Assembly (NCBI RefSeq): GCF_009862265.1
Contig: NZ_WWGX01000022.1
Span: 157,551-221,550 of the forward strand
Origin: Streptomyces sp. SID8352
Lineage (GTDB): Bacteria > Actinomycetota > Actinomycetes > Streptomycetales > Streptomycetaceae
Direction: 5' to 3'
Length of the DNA: 64,000 nt
Positions 43,776 through 53,281 of the stretch are shown in pieces. A program made the position numbers and the translations under genes. The number at the start of each line of letters is the position of its first letter. The stretch's first letter is position 1. The notes below the pieces were generated by a model that did no database searches, was not told where the DNA came from, and saw only the letters and a program-made list of their open reading frames with translations.

Positions 43776-44243
43776 GTGGACAACAGGCAAGCAATCGGAT
43801 CGTGGCTCTCCGGGCCGCGCTCGGCCATCGAGGAGGCCGGCGCCGACCTCGGCTACCGGGGCGAGCAGCTCGGCCTGCCGGAGGAGGGGCCCGGTTCCCT
43901 CGCCCGCCCGGGGCGCCGGCTCGGGGCGCTGGCGGTCGACTGGGGGCTGTGCCTCCTGATCGCCCACGCCCTGATCACCGACGGCTACGGGCAGACGACC
44001 TCCAACTGGGCCCTGCTCATCTTCTTCGCCCTGGGCGTCCTCACCGTCGGCACCCTCGGCTTCACCCCGGGCAAGCGCCTCTTCGGGCTGCGGGTGGTGG
44101 AACTGGGCACCGGCCGGGTGAATCCGCTGCGCGCGCTGCTGCGGACGGCGCTGCTGTGCGTGGCGGTCCCGGCGCTGATCTGGGACCGAGACGGCCGAGG
44201 GCTGCACGACCGGCTGGCCCGCACGGTGGAGGTCCGGACCTGA
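43776..44243 (+). CDS. RDD-family membrane protein
   Basis: A 155-residue RDD protein. A soluble N-terminus (DNRQAIGSWLSGPRSAIEEAGADLGYRGEQLGLPEEG) precedes three predicted membrane helices: RRLGALAVDWGLCLLIAHAL (with the family Arg and Asp), NWALLIFFALGVLTVGTLG and LLRTALLCVAVPALIWDRDGRGLHDR. TPGKRLFGLRV is the standard RDD motif. Function is unknown, possibly ion or osmolyte transport. The GTG 43776 start is where coding character begins. It is divergent from glnA, sharing the GlnR-containing intergenic region. Confidence 0.85.
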   Translation: MDNRQAIGSWLSGPRSAIEEAGADLGYRGEQLGLPEEGPGSLARPGRRLGALAVDWGLCLLIAHALITDGYGQTTSNWALLIFFALGVLTVGTLGFTPGKRLFGLRVVELGTGRVNPLRALLRTALLCVAVPALIWDRDGRGLHDRLARTVEVRT

Positions 44244-44632
44244 CCTCCGGGTCACCTCCCGTCAGGCCCCTGCCCGGTCCCCGTACGGGAGCGGCCCGGC
44301 GTCCCGTACGGGTACCGGGCCGGTCCCTCCGGGCTCTACCGGCCGCCCTCCCCGTAGGCGCCCGCCCCCCCCGAAGGGGTCTGCCGGCCCTCGGCCCTCC
44401 CCGTAGGGGTGCCGCCCGCCGCCCCTCAGCGCCCGCCCCGGGTGCGCGGCTTACCGGCCGGAGTTCCCGGCCCCTTCCCGGGATCCCCGGCCCCTCCCGG
44501 AGTTCCCGGCCCCCGCGGAGCCCTGAGCCCCCTACGGGAGCCGGGGCCGCTCCGCGAACGGCGACGGGGCACCCGGAGTAGCGATCCGGGTGCCCCATCG
44601 CCGTACCGCCGTCGGAGTGGCGGGCGGTGCGG
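44244..44632. other. GC-rich spacer between convergent genes
   Basis: 389 bp with repeated CCCGTACGGG and CCCTCCCCGTAG motifs and a strong hairpin at 44566-44596. No gene is seen. Confidence 0.5.
44566..44596. terminator. Bidirectional terminator hairpin
   Basis: GGGGCACCCGGA (44566-44577) pairs perfectly with TCCGGGTGCCCC (44585-44596) over a 7-base loop. It lies between the convergent RDD and DUF4191 genes, close to the latter's stop. Confidence 0.7.
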
Positions 44633-45337
44633 TCAGCGCTGGCGGGGGTTGCCGCCCTTCGGGAGGCGCATGCCCTTCGGCATCGGGCCCTTGGGGAGCG
44701 GCATGTTGCTCATCAGGTCGCCCAGCGCGCGCAGCCGGTCGTTGGTCACGGTGACCTGCGGGCCGGTCAGGACGCGCGGGAGCTTGAGCATGGAGGTGCG
44801 CAGCTTCTTCAGCGGCACCTGGCCCTCGTCGGTGCCCACGATCAGGTCGTGCACCGGGACGTCGGCCACGATCCGGTTCATCTTCTTCTTCTCGGCCGCG
44901 AGCAGGGGCTTCACCCGGTTCGGGTTGCCCTCGGCGACCAGCACGATGCCGGCCTTGCCGACCGCCCGGTGCACCACGTCCTGGCTGCGGTTCATCGCCA
45001 CCGCCGGGGTCGTCGTCCAGCCCCGGCCGATGTTGTCCAGCACGGCGGCCGCCGCGCCCGGCTGGCCCTCCATCTGCCCGAAGGCCGCCCGCTCGGCACG
45101 GCGCCCGAAGACGATCGCCGTCGCGAGGAAGGCGAGCAGCAGGCCCAGGATGCCGAGATAGATGGGGTGACCGACCAGGAAACCGATCGCGAGAAGGACA
45201 CCGAGGACGGTGACACCGACAGCCGCGAGTACAAGACCGATCTTCTTGTCGGCCTTGCGGGTCATCTTGTAGGTCAGGGCGATCTGCTTCAGCCGCCCGG
45301 GATTCGCAGCGTCCGCTGCAGGTTCCTTCCTCGCCAT
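44633..45337 (-). CDS. DUF4191-family membrane protein
   Basis: A 234-residue protein with the DUF4191 plan: basic N-terminus (GRLKQIALTYKMTRKADKKI), two membrane helices (residues ~35-80, GLVLAAVGVTVLGVLLAIGFLVGHPIYLGILGLLLAFLATAIVF), then a soluble domain (QMEGQPGAAAAVLDNIGRGWTTTPAVAMNRSQDVVHRAVGKAGIVLVAEG) and a Lys/Pro-rich tail. It is widespread in Actinobacteria and usually sits next to lipA. No function has been shown. It lies downstream of lipA and of a small conserved gene on the same strand. Confidence 0.93.
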   Translation of the reverse strand: MARKEPAADAANPGRLKQIALTYKMTRKADKKIGLVLAAVGVTVLGVLLAIGFLVGHPIYLGILGLLLAFLATAIVFGRRAERAAFGQMEGQPGAAAAVLDNIGRGWTTTPAVAMNRSQDVVHRAVGKAGIVLVAEGNPNRVKPLLAAEKKKMNRIVADVPVHDLIVGTDEGQVPLKKLRTSMLKLPRVLTGPQVTVTNDRLRALGDLMSNMPLPKGPMPKGMRLPKGGNPRQR

Positions 45338-45490
45338 GCCGGGAAGTCTACGTGCCCCCGAAAGCGCGGACGACGGCGGCGCCCGGCCGGGGGCCGACGG
45401 CGCCCGGCCGGGGGCCGACGGCGTCCGGCCGGAACGGCGTGGAGAGGGGCGGGGCGGCGCGCGGCGCGGCCCGCCCGGCGGGGAGGCGGG

Positions 45491-45694
45491 TCAGCGCTCG
45501 GAGGCGACGGCCCGCTCCAGCACCCGCTCTGCCTCGACCCGGTCCCTGGCCCGGCGGCGGTCCTCCAGGACGGAGTTCCAGGCGTTGCGGCGCGCGGTGC
45601 GCTGGCCGCCGCTCAGGAGCAGTGACTCGACGGCCCGCAGGGCGCCGGTGAACGACGGGATCGCGGTGGCGCGGACGGACGGCGCGGCCTGCAT
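45491..45694 (-). CDS. Small conserved actinobacterial protein downstream of lipA
   Basis: A 67-residue helical, basic protein (MQAAPSVRATAIPSFTGALRAVESLLL, then QRTARRNAWNSVLEDRRRARDRVEAERVLE). It is a short Streptomyces family of unknown function that sits between lipA and the DUF4191 gene. ATG 45694 is preferred over 45757; the extra 21 residues are low quality. The Arg-rich C-terminal helix could bind nucleic acid, but this is a guess. Confidence 0.65.
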   Translation of the reverse strand: MQAAPSVRATAIPSFTGALRAVESLLLSGGQRTARRNAWNSVLEDRRRARDRVEAERVLERAVASER

Positions 45695-45965
45695 GGTGGA
45701 GGTCCCCCCTCGATACGGCTCCGGCATACGGTGCGCATGGCGTGAAACCAGGGTCACTGACTCGTGTTACCAGGGCGTGACCCACTGGTCAAACGCGCAT
45801 GAAGCACCGGTGCCGGGGCCCGGAACGACGGCGCGGCCCCGGCCGTGCCCCCTGGCTGCGGGAACGGTCGGGGCCGCGTCGTCACGGCTTCTACTGGTCG
45901 GTAGCATCCTGTGCCCGACCTCACACGCCCCCGTCCGGCTCCGGGCGGCGGCGCGCGGTGGTGCG

Positions 45966-46931
45966 TCAGAGGGCCTGCCCGGCGACGACGGTGTCGCGCT
46001 TCTCCACGGCCATCCGGTACAGGCGCCCGGCGCGGTAGGAGGACCGGACCAGCGGACCGGACATCACGCCGGAGAAGCCGATCTCCTCGGCCTCCTCCTT
46101 CAGCTCCACGAACTCCTGCGGCTTGACCCAGCGCTCCACCGGGTGGTGGCGGACCGAGGGGCGCAGGTACTGGGTGATGGTGATCAGCTCGCAGCCGGCC
46201 TCGTGGAGCTGGGCGAGGGCCTCGCTGATCTCCTCGCGGGTCTCGCCCATGCCGAGGATCAGGTTGGACTTGGTGACCAGGCCGAAGTCGCGGGCCTCGG
46301 TGATGACCCGCAGGGAGCGCTCGTAGCGGAAGCCGGGGCGGATGCGCTTGAAGATGCGGGGCACCGTCTCGACGTTGTGCGCGAACACCTCGGGGCGGGA
46401 CTCGAAGACCTCGCGCAGCAGCTCCGGCACGGCGTTGAAGTCCGGGGCGAGCAGCTCGACCTTGGTCCGGCCCTCCTCGCGCCCCGCCGTCTGCTCGTGG
46501 ATCTGGCGGACCGTCTCGGCGTAGAGCCAGGCGCCGCCGTCCTCCAGGTCGTCGCGGGCGACGCCGGTGATGGTGGCGTAGTTGAGGTCCATGCTGACCA
46601 CGGACTCGCCCACCCGGCGCGGCTCGTCGCGGTCGAGCGCCTCGGGCCTGCCGGTGTCGATCTGGCAGAAGTCGCAGCGCCGGGTGCACTGGTCGCCGCC
46701 GATGAGGAAGGTCGCCTCGCGGTCCTCCCAGCACTCGTAGATGTTCGGGCAGCCGGCTTCCTGGCAGACCGTGTGCAGGCCCTCGCTCTTCACGAGGTTC
46801 TGCATCTTGGTGTACTCGGGGCCCATTTTCGCCCGGGTCTTGATCCACTCGGGCTTGCGCTCGATGGGGGTCTGGCTGTTGCGGACCTCAAGGCGCAGCA
46901 TTTTGCGTCCGTCGGGTGCGACTGCGGACAC
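45966..46931 (-). CDS. lipA: Lipoyl synthase
   Basis: A 321-residue radical-SAM enzyme that inserts two sulfurs into protein-bound octanoyl groups. Both iron-sulfur clusters are visible: the auxiliary cluster cysteines in [16 protein letters not shown] (residues ~56-70) and the radical-SAM CxxxCxxC in [11 protein letters not shown] (residue ~82). The end ([10 protein letters not shown]) is typical. It serves the E2 lipoyl domains of SucB in this window. The start is GTG 46931. LipB is encoded 253 bp upstream on the same strand. Confidence 0.98.
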   Translation of the reverse strand: MSAVAPDGRKMLRLEVRNSQTPIERKPEWIKTRAKMGPEYTKMQNLVKSEGLHTVCQEAGCPNIYECWEDREATFLIGGDQCTRRCDFCQIDTGRPEALDRDEPRRVGESVVSMDLNYATITGVARDDLEDGGAWLYAETVRQIHEQTAGREEGRTKVELLAPDFNAVPELLREVFESRPEVFAHNVETVPRIFKRIRPGFRYERSLRVITEARDFGLVTKSNLILGMGETREEISEALAQLHEAGCELITITQYLRPSVRHHPVERWVKPQEFVELKEEAEEIGFSGVMSGPLVRSSYRAGRLYRMAVEKRDTVVAGQAL

Positions 46932-47184
46932 GACCGGCTCCCTAGCGATTGATTCTTCGGCGACCTTCAGGGTACGCCCGTTGATTTGATGCCCGGTGGG
47001 GGCGTCCGCCTTGGTGTGACCGGCCCGCCGGGCCGCTCCGGCCCGGCTCCGGCCGGGTCCCGTACGGCTCCGGCGGTTCCGGCCCGGCTCCGGCCGCCCG
47101 GCCCCGGCGGTGCGGTGGCCCGGCCGCCGGGACCGCCGCGACGGAGCGCGCGACAGGCGAACGGCCGGGCGGGAGGGCCGACCG

Positions 47185-48072
47185 CTAGGCCGCCGGAACC
47201 CGCCCGGCCGGGGGCGCCTGCCCGGCCGTCGACACCTTCTCCCGTGCCGGCGTCCCCTCCCGTGCCGTCTTCCCGTCCTCCGCCGCCCCCGCGACCTCGC
47301 GCGGGCGCGGCTCCGCCTTCTCCAGCACCTCCCGCAGATGGCGCTCCACCACGGGCAGCACGTCGTCGACGGTCACCTCGCGGCCCAGCTCCGCGGAGAG
47401 CGAGGCGACGCCCGCGTCCCGGATGCCGCACGGGATGATCCGGTCGAACCACTTGTTGTCCGGGTTCACGTTCAGCGAGAAGCCGTGCATGGTGACGCCC
47501 TTGGCCACCCGGATGCCGATGGCGGCGATCTTCCGGTCCTCGCGGCGCTGGCCCGCGTTGGAGGGGGCGTACTCGGGCCCGTTGAGCCGGGGGTCGAACT
47601 CCTCGTCCGCCAGCCGGGGGTCCAGGTCCAGGGAGAGACCGCCGGCCGACGGCAGGGAGGCGACCGGGTCGCCCAGCACCCACACGCCGCTGCGGCCCTC
47701 GATCCGCGTCGCCTCCAGGCCGAACTCGGCGCAGACGCGGATCAGCGCCTCCTCCAGCCGCCGCACGTGCGCCACCACGTCCACCGGGCGCGGGAGCTTC
47801 TGGATCGGGTAGCCCACGAGCTGGCCCGGACCGTGCCAGGTGATCTTGCCGCCGCGGTCCACGTCGATGACGGGGGTGCCGTCGAGGGGCCGCTCGACGT
47901 CCGCCGTGCGGCGCCCCGCGGTGTAGACCGGGGGGTGCTCGACCAGCAGCACGGTGTCGGGGATCTCGTCGGCGAACCGCGCCGCGTGCACCCGGCGCTG
48001 CTCGTCCCACGCCTCCCGGTACTCCACGGCCCGTTCACCGAACCCCATGCGGACGAACCGCAGCTCACTCAC
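47185..48072 (-). CDS. lipB: Octanoyltransferase
   Basis: A 295-residue LipB that moves octanoate from acyl carrier protein to the lipoyl-domain lysine. Landmarks are [31 protein letters not shown] (substrate-binding His region), [23 protein letters not shown] (catalytic Lys) and [12 protein letters not shown] with the catalytic Cys. A 40-residue insertion ([40 protein letters not shown]) precedes the lysine motif, and the last 50 residues are disordered. GTG 48072 has GGGGAGG eight bases upstream. Confidence 0.95.
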   Translation of the reverse strand: MSELRFVRMGFGERAVEYREAWDEQRRVHAARFADEIPDTVLLVEHPPVYTAGRRTADVERPLDGTPVIDVDRGGKITWHGPGQLVGYPIQKLPRPVDVVAHVRRLEEALIRVCAEFGLEATRIEGRSGVWVLGDPVASLPSAGGLSLDLDPRLADEEFDPRLNGPEYAPSNAGQRREDRKIAAIGIRVAKGVTMHGFSLNVNPDNKWFDRIIPCGIRDAGVASLSAELGREVTVDDVLPVVERHLREVLEKAEPRPREVAGAAEDGKTAREGTPAREKVSTAGQAPPAGRVPAA

Positions 48073-48327
48073 GGCAGGAGCCTCCCCTGGACGGTCGTAA
48101 GGCACGCAACGTGCCCACGCCACTGTACGTCCGGCGTTCATCGGACCACCGCCGTCGGTCCCGTCAGCCGCGAGGGGCAATCCTCACACGATCGGATGAA
48201 TGCCTGTCGATTTGTGCGAGCGTCCGTTCACCCTCCGCTACATTCACGCCGACCACGAGCCATAAGGGCTGCTCACAGGCGCTCCGGGACGTCGAACGCC
48301 CCGGAAGGCAGGAGACCGCACCGCACC

Positions 48328-49794
48328 ATGACGGAACGACCCGCGCAGCGCACCCCCAACCGCCAGCTCGCCGCGCTCATCGCCGAAGCGGGGTTCTCCA
48401 ACGCGGGTCTCGCGCGACGCGTCGACCAGCTCGGCACCGAACACGGGCTGGACCTCAGATACGACAAGACCTCCGTCACCCGGTGGCTGCGCGGCCAGCA
48501 GCCGCGCGGCACCGCCCCCGCACTGATCGCGGAGGTCTTCGCCCGCCGCCTCGGCCGCCGCCTCACCGCCCAGGACCTCGGCCTGGACGCCTGCGCCCCG
48601 GTCTACGCGGGGCTGGAGTTCGCCGCGACCCCCGCCGAGGCCGTCGACATCGTCAGCGGGCTCTGGCGCAAGGACTCCGGCAGCCACGCCGAACTGCGAA
48701 AGATCGCCTTCACCCCGGCCGGCCTGGTCGTGCCCAGCCGGGACTGGCTGATCGGCCGCCCCGACGACCGGGTCGCCCACACCGAGAAGCCCGTCCGCGT
48801 CCCCGCCCAGGGCGGGCGCCCCGTGCCGCCCCGGGTTCCGGCGCCCGGCGGCCCCGCCCGCCGCCGCCCCGTCGGGGACCGCGGCCCCGGCCAGCGGATC
48901 TCCGGCGGCGACCTCGCCGCGCTGCGCTCGGTCGGCGAGCTGTTCCGCAGCATCGACGACCGGTACGGCGGAGGCCACGCCCGCCAGGCCCTGGTGCGCT
49001 ACCTCGAACACGAGCTGGAGCCCATGCTGCGCGCCACCTACGGCGAGCAGACCGGCCGCCGGCTGTTCGGCGCCGCCGCCGACCTGACCCGGCTGGCCGG
49101 CTGGACCTCGTACGACATCGCCGCGCACGGGCTCGCCCAGCGGTACTTCGTGCAGGCGCTGCGGCTGGCCCAGGCCGCCGGGGACCGGGCGTACGGCAGC
49201 TATGTGCTGGTCACCATGAGCCGCCAGGCCGTCTACCTCGGCCACGGACGCGAGGCCGTCCAGCTCACCCGGGTCGCCCAGCAGGGCGTCGGCACCTCCG
49301 CGCCGCCCGTGGTGCAGACGCTGCTGCACGCCGCCGAGGCGCGGGCGCACGCGGTGATCGGCGAGGTCCGGGCCTGCACCGCCGCCCTGGTGCGGGCCGA
49401 GCGCGCGCTGGAGGCCGCCCGGCCCGGCGACGACGTGCCGCACTGGGCGCGCTTCTTCGACGAGGCCCAGCTCGCGGACGAACTCGGGCACTGCCACCGC
49501 GACCTCCAGCAGTTCCGCGCCTCCGCCCAGTACGCGGAGCGCTCGCTGCTGCTGCGGGCTCCCGTCTTCGCCCGCAGCCGGCTCTTCTGCCGGGTCGTCC
49601 TCGCCACCGCCCGCCTCGGCCTCGGCGAACTCGACCAGGCGTGCCAGCTCGGCGCGGAGGCGGCCGGACAGGCCGTGGAGATGCGGTCGGTGCGGGCGGC
49701 GGAGTACGTCCGCGACTTCGAACGGCGGCTGGAGCCCTACCGGGACGCGGCCCCCGTGCGCGGCTACCGCGACCGGGTGGCCGCGCTCCGGTAG
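48328..49794 (+). CDS. Helix-turn-helix/TPR regulator (NsdA-like)
   Basis: A 488-residue Streptomyces regulator. Residues 10-65 hold an HTH-like region (LAALIAEAGFSNAGLARRVDQL, then SVTRWLRGQQPRG). A Pro/Arg linker (residues ~150-195) and a long all-helical TPR-like domain follow (FVQALRLAQAAGDRAYGSYVLVTMSRQAVYLGHGREAV). This plan matches NsdA/BldD-neighbour type repressors of antibiotic production and development, so a role in differentiation is possible. ATG 48328 sits after GGCAGGAGA. It is divergent from lipB across 255 bp. Confidence 0.8.
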   Translation: MTERPAQRTPNRQLAALIAEAGFSNAGLARRVDQLGTEHGLDLRYDKTSVTRWLRGQQPRGTAPALIAEVFARRLGRRLTAQDLGLDACAPVYAGLEFAATPAEAVDIVSGLWRKDSGSHAELRKIAFTPAGLVVPSRDWLIGRPDDRVAHTEKPVRVPAQGGRPVPPRVPAPGGPARRRPVGDRGPGQRISGGDLAALRSVGELFRSIDDRYGGGHARQALVRYLEHELEPMLRATYGEQTGRRLFGAAADLTRLAGWTSYDIAAHGLAQRYFVQALRLAQAAGDRAYGSYVLVTMSRQAVYLGHGREAVQLTRVAQQGVGTSAPPVVQTLLHAAEARAHAVIGEVRACTAALVRAERALEAARPGDDVPHWARFFDEAQLADELGHCHRDLQQFRASAQYAERSLLLRAPVFARSRLFCRVVLATARLGLGELDQACQLGAEAAGQAVEMRSVRAAEYVRDFERRLEPYRDAAPVRGYRDRVAALR

Positions 49795-49802
49795 CCGCGC
49801 CC

Positions 49803-49866
49803 GGCGGGAGTGCGTGCGGGGCGTCGTGAGGCGGGCGGGAACGGCCGGACAGGCCTCAGGCCGCCC
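49803..49866. repeat. Dispersed 63-bp repeat, copy B
   Basis: About 55/63 identical to 32766-32828. On the minus strand the stop codon of the FAD oxidoreductase begins TGAGGCCTGTCC, whose TGAGGC pairs with GCCTCA further on, followed by the same GCACGCACTCCCGCC tail. It lies in the convergent gap with the TPR regulator, so it may terminate both genes. Confidence 0.65.
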
Positions 49867-51259
49867 GGACCGCGGCGGCGGACTCGGCGGTGTGCATGGG
49901 GCGGCCCGCGCCCAGGTCCGCCAGCACGGCCGCCGAGGCGCGCCGGGCCGAGCGCAGCGCGCCCTCGACGGTGCTGGTGTCGCGGTGGTCGCCGCACACG
50001 TACAGGCCCGCCAGCAGGCGCACCGGCCGCAGCGGATCGTGCGGCGGCCGCATCGTGGGAACCGCCTCGTCCGTGCGGTGCACGGCGAGCGTCTCCCAGC
50101 GGGCGGTCGAGGTGCCGTACAGCCGCCCCAGATGGATGCGGACGGCGGTGTCCACGTCGGCCGGCGGTGGACCCAGCACCGTGGAGGAGACCAGGGCGCG
50201 GCCGGCCGGGGCGCGCGACGGGTCCACCTGGCTGACGACCGCCGTGTGGGCGACGGGCCCGCCGCGGTCGGAGTCCAGCAGGAGGGAGGCGCCCGTCGCC
50301 GGGGGGATGTCGGTGGTGTGGTGGACCACCGTCACCGGGTGGAAGTCCGGTACCCGCAGACCGGGCAGCAGCTCGGCCGCGGCGCGCGCGTCGGTCGCCA
50401 CCAGGACGGCGCGGCAGCGGAAGACGCCGTGCTCGGCCGTGGTCACGGCGTTGGTGGCCACCGAGGTGACCCGCACCCCGGTGTGCAGGGTGCCCGGCGG
50501 CAGTGCCCCGGCCAGCGTCTCCGGCAGGGCCTCCGCGCCGCCCTCCGGCAGGCCGAGCCGGCCCCGGGCGAAGGCGTGCAGCGCCAGGTCGGCGCACCGG
50601 CTGGAGGTGGTCAGGTCCGGATCGCACAGCAGCGCGGCGAGCAGGGGCCGCAGGAAGCCGTCGACGGTACGGGCGGGCAGCCCCCGGGCGGCGAGCGCCC
50701 GCGCCGCGGGCAGCTCGGGCCGGGCCAGCAGCCGCTCGACCGGGGTGCCCGCGAGGCGGCCGAGCGCCGCCCCGAGCCGGGCCTGGTCCACGGAGGACCC
50801 GAGCGGGGCGCCCGCCCGGGTGCGCGGCCCGGGGACCGGCAGGCGCGGCGCCCGGTGCGCGGCGGAGGGCAGCCGGGCCCCCGGACCGGTCCGGGGGGCG
50901 CTCGCCAGGGCGCGTACGGCATGCAGTGCGCCCCTCGCGCTTCGCGGCCGGGCGGGGGTGCCGGCGCGGTGGTGGCGCCCCTCGCTGTGCAGCAGCACCC
51001 CGGGGGCGAACGGCAGCACGGCCAGGCCGTCCAGTCCGGGGGTGAGCCGCATTTCGGGGTGGGCGGTGGGCAGCAGCTGCCCGATCCGGTCGAGCCGGAA
51101 GCCGTCGATCTTCTCCGTCGCCATCCGGCCGCCCACGGCGGGGGCGGCCTCCAGGACCACGGTCGACACTCCTGCGCCGGTCAGCCGGTGGGCCGCGGCG
51201 AGACCGGCGACACCGGCCCCCACGACGACGACATCCACCTGGTACGCGGGCTCAAGCAC
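49856..51259 (-). CDS. FAD-dependent amine-oxidase/protoporphyrinogen-oxidase-like oxidoreductase
   Basis: A 467-residue flavoprotein. The dinucleotide-binding loop VVVVGAGVAGLAAAHRL (residue ~10) is followed by VLEAAPAVGGRM, the RCRAVLVATDARAAAELL segment, and a C-terminal FAD motif (LLAGLYVCGDHRDTSTVEGALRSARRASAAV). The CGDHRDTSTVEGAL ending is typical of FAD-dependent oxidoreductases related to phytoene desaturases and PPO. The substrate is not predictable. The start is GTG 51259. A Pro/Arg-rich part (residues ~95-140) may be disordered. Confidence 0.85.
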   Translation of the reverse strand: MLEPAYQVDVVVVGAGVAGLAAAHRLTGAGVSTVVLEAAPAVGGRMATEKIDGFRLDRIGQLLPTAHPEMRLTPGLDGLAVLPFAPGVLLHSEGRHHRAGTPARPRSARGALHAVRALASAPRTGPGARLPSAAHRAPRLPVPGPRTRAGAPLGSSVDQARLGAALGRLAGTPVERLLARPELPAARALAARGLPARTVDGFLRPLLAALLCDPDLTTSSRCADLALHAFARGRLGLPEGGAEALPETLAGALPPGTLHTGVRVTSVATNAVTTAEHGVFRCRAVLVATDARAAAELLPGLRVPDFHPVTVVHHTTDIPPATGASLLLDSDRGGPVAHTAVVSQVDPSRAPAGRALVSSTVLGPPPADVDTAVRIHLGRLYGTSTARWETLAVHRTDEAVPTMRPPHDPLRPVRLLAGLYVCGDHRDTSTVEGALRSARRASAAVLADLGAGRPMHTAESAAAVRAA

Positions 51260-51698
51260 GTGCCCCTCCTCTGGGGTTGCGCGGCCGCCGGGGGTGGGGA
51301 GCCCCCAACCAGCTTGTGGGATACCCGAGTTGCTCCCAGACTAGGGCCGCCCCTCCGTGGCGGGGGTGGCACGGACCGAGGGCACGGTCGCACGACGGTC
51401 GCACACGGGTGCCGCGACGGCCCGGGCACCGGCACGGGATGCCCGCCGGGAGCACCGGCGGCGGCAGGGGGCGGCCGGGCCACCGGGCCGGGGCCGGGGA
51501 ACCGGCGGCCCGGTGCGGCCCCGGACGCCCGCACGGCACCCCCGCTCGCCGGGGCCCGCCCGGCACCCTCCCCGTACGGGACCGGCCCGCCCGGCCCGGA
51601 GATCCCCGCGGTGCCTGCCGGCCCCCTGCACCGGGTGCCCCATCGGGCGGCCGGGGAAGGGACCCGCCGTGCCCCGTGCCCCGTGCCCGGGACCGCCC
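51260..51698. other. Gene-free spacer between the FAD oxidoreductase and the TIGR01777 protein
   Basis: 439 bp of GC-rich sequence with a less GC-rich patch at 51305-51350, immediately upstream of the FAD gene, that could hold its promoter. No gene or clear hairpin was identified. Confidence 0.45.
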
Positions 51699-52637
51699 CT
51701 ACAGGGCCGCCCGGATCGCGTCGTCCACCGCGGGGAACGCGAAGCGGAAGTCCGAGCCGAGCAGCCGGGCCGGCCGGACCCGGGCGCTGCCCAGCACGTC
51801 CCCGGCCAGCTCGCCCAGGACCGCCCGCAGCACCGGCGCGGGCACCGGGAACGGCGTCGGCCGGCGCAGCACCCGTCCCATCGCCGCGGTGACCTCGCGG
51901 TTGGTCACCGGGTCCGGGGCGGTCACGTTGAACGGCCCCGACAGGTCCGCGCGCTCCAGCAGATGCCGCAGCGCGGCCACCTCGTCGTGCAGCGCCACGA
52001 AGGACCAGTACTGCGAACCGTCGCCCAGCCGACCGCCGAGCCCCGCCCGGAACAGCGGGAACAGCCGCCCCCAGGCGCCGCCCCCGCGGGCCACGACGAG
52101 CCCCGTCCGCGCGAACACCGTCCGCACCCCCGCCTGCCGCGCGGGCTCCGCCGCCGCCTCCCACTCCACGCAGAGCGCGGGCAGGAAGCCCTCGCCCGGC
52201 GGCGCGTCCTCGTCGACCGCCCGGTCGCCCGTCTCGCCGTAGTAGCCGATCGCGCTGCCGTTCAGGAAGACCTCCGGCGGACGCTCCAGCGAGGCCACCG
52301 CCTCCGCGAGCGCCGTCGTGCCGTGCACCCGGCTGCTGCGCAGCCGCGTCTTGTACGCGTCGGTCCAGCGCCGGTCGCCGATGCCCGCCCCGGCCAGATT
52401 GACCACCGCGTCGCACCCGTCGAGCCCGGCCGCGTCCACCCGGCCCGCCTCCGGGTCCCACCGCACCTCGTCCGGGCCGCGCGGGTCACGGCGCACCAGC
52501 CGCACCACCTCGTGCCCGTCCGCGGTGAGCGACCGCGTCAGGGCGCCGCCGATCAGCCCCGACGCCCCCGCCACCGCGATCCGCCGCCCCCGGCCGCCCG
52601 CGCCGCCGCGCCCGCCGTCCATCTCCTCGTCGTCCAT
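51699..52637 (-). CDS. TIGR01777-family epimerase (SulA/YfcH-like)
   Basis: A 312-residue extended SDR: nucleotide loop RIAVAGASGLIGGALTRSL (GxxGxxG) near residue 20, DAVVNLAGAGI, the LNGSAIGYYGETGDRAVDEDAPPGEGFL block, and the C-terminal DUF1731 domain (VLGELAGDVLGSARVRPARLLGSDFRFAFP). This is the actinobacterial TIGR01777 family of unknown substrate; relatives have been linked to cell-division control. The Gly-rich N-terminus precedes the first strand. ATG 52637 is the first clear start. It diverges from the GNAT gene (73 bp). Confidence 0.88.
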   Translation of the reverse strand: MDDEEMDGGRGGAGGRGRRIAVAGASGLIGGALTRSLTADGHEVVRLVRRDPRGPDEVRWDPEAGRVDAAGLDGCDAVVNLAGAGIGDRRWTDAYKTRLRSSRVHGTTALAEAVASLERPPEVFLNGSAIGYYGETGDRAVDEDAPPGEGFLPALCVEWEAAAEPARQAGVRTVFARTGLVVARGGGAWGRLFPLFRAGLGGRLGDGSQYWSFVALHDEVAALRHLLERADLSGPFNVTAPDPVTNREVTAAMGRVLRRPTPFPVPAPVLRAVLGELAGDVLGSARVRPARLLGSDFRFAFPAVDDAIRAAL

Positions 52638-52710
52638 GAGGGCATCCTGCCGGTCGGACCGGGGAAAACCCGGGACCGCGCGGCCCGGCACGCGTCGTAC
52701 AGTGGGCGCC

Positions 52711-53208
52711 ATGCCCGTCCCGTACATACGTCGTGGCAGGTCGGAGGACGAGCAGGCGCTGCGCCTGATCGACCGGGAGACCTGGTCCACACTGCACGCC
52801 GTCTCACCCCCGCCCGGACCGGACGACCCGTTCTTCCGCGACCACTCGGGGCCGGACGACCACTTCGTCGCCGAACTCGACGGCCGCGTCGTCGGCTACG
52901 TCCGACTCGGCTTCCCCACCCCGCTGGCCGCCAACCGCCACGTCCGCCAGATCCGCGGCCTCGCCGTCTCGGACGCCGCCCGCGGCCACGGTGCCGGGCG
53001 GGCCCTGGTGCGCGCCGCCGTCCAGGACGCCCGGGACGTCGGCGCCCGCCGCATCACCCTGCGCGTCCTCGGCCCCAACACCGCCGCCCGCAGGCTCTAC
53101 GAGTCGGAGGGCTTCGTCGTCGAGGGCGTCCAGCCCGGGGAGTTCCACCTCGGCGACGCCTATGTCGACGACGTCCTGATGGGCCTGACCTTCACGGCCC
53201 CGGCCTGA
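52711..53208 (+). CDS. GNAT-family N-acetyltransferase
   Basis: A 165-residue acetyltransferase with the GNAT core: FVAELDGRVVGYVRLG, IRGLAVSDAARGHGAGRALVRAA (acetyl-CoA P-loop, motif A) and RITLRVLGPNTAARRLYESEGFVVEG (motif B). Probably acetylates a small molecule or protein amine. The neighbours give no substrate clue. ATG 52711 is the only start consistent with the N-terminal strand; it reads away from the TIGR01777 gene. Confidence 0.9.
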   Translation: MPVPYIRRGRSEDEQALRLIDRETWSTLHAVSPPPGPDDPFFRDHSGPDDHFVAELDGRVVGYVRLGFPTPLAANRHVRQIRGLAVSDAARGHGAGRALVRAAVQDARDVGARRITLRVLGPNTAARRLYESEGFVVEGVQPGEFHLGDAYVDDVLMGLTFTAPA

Positions 53209-53281
53209 CCTCCCGGCCCCGGTTCCACCGGGCGGCAGCGCCCGCGTCGCGGGCGGGCCCGACCCGGCGGACAGTGGGTCC

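Noticed and set aside
45340-45480. ORFs in the stretch downstream of the small lipA-adjacent gene
   Set aside because: Simple repeats (GGGGGCCGACGGCGTCCGGCC) create open frames on several strands; no coding character.
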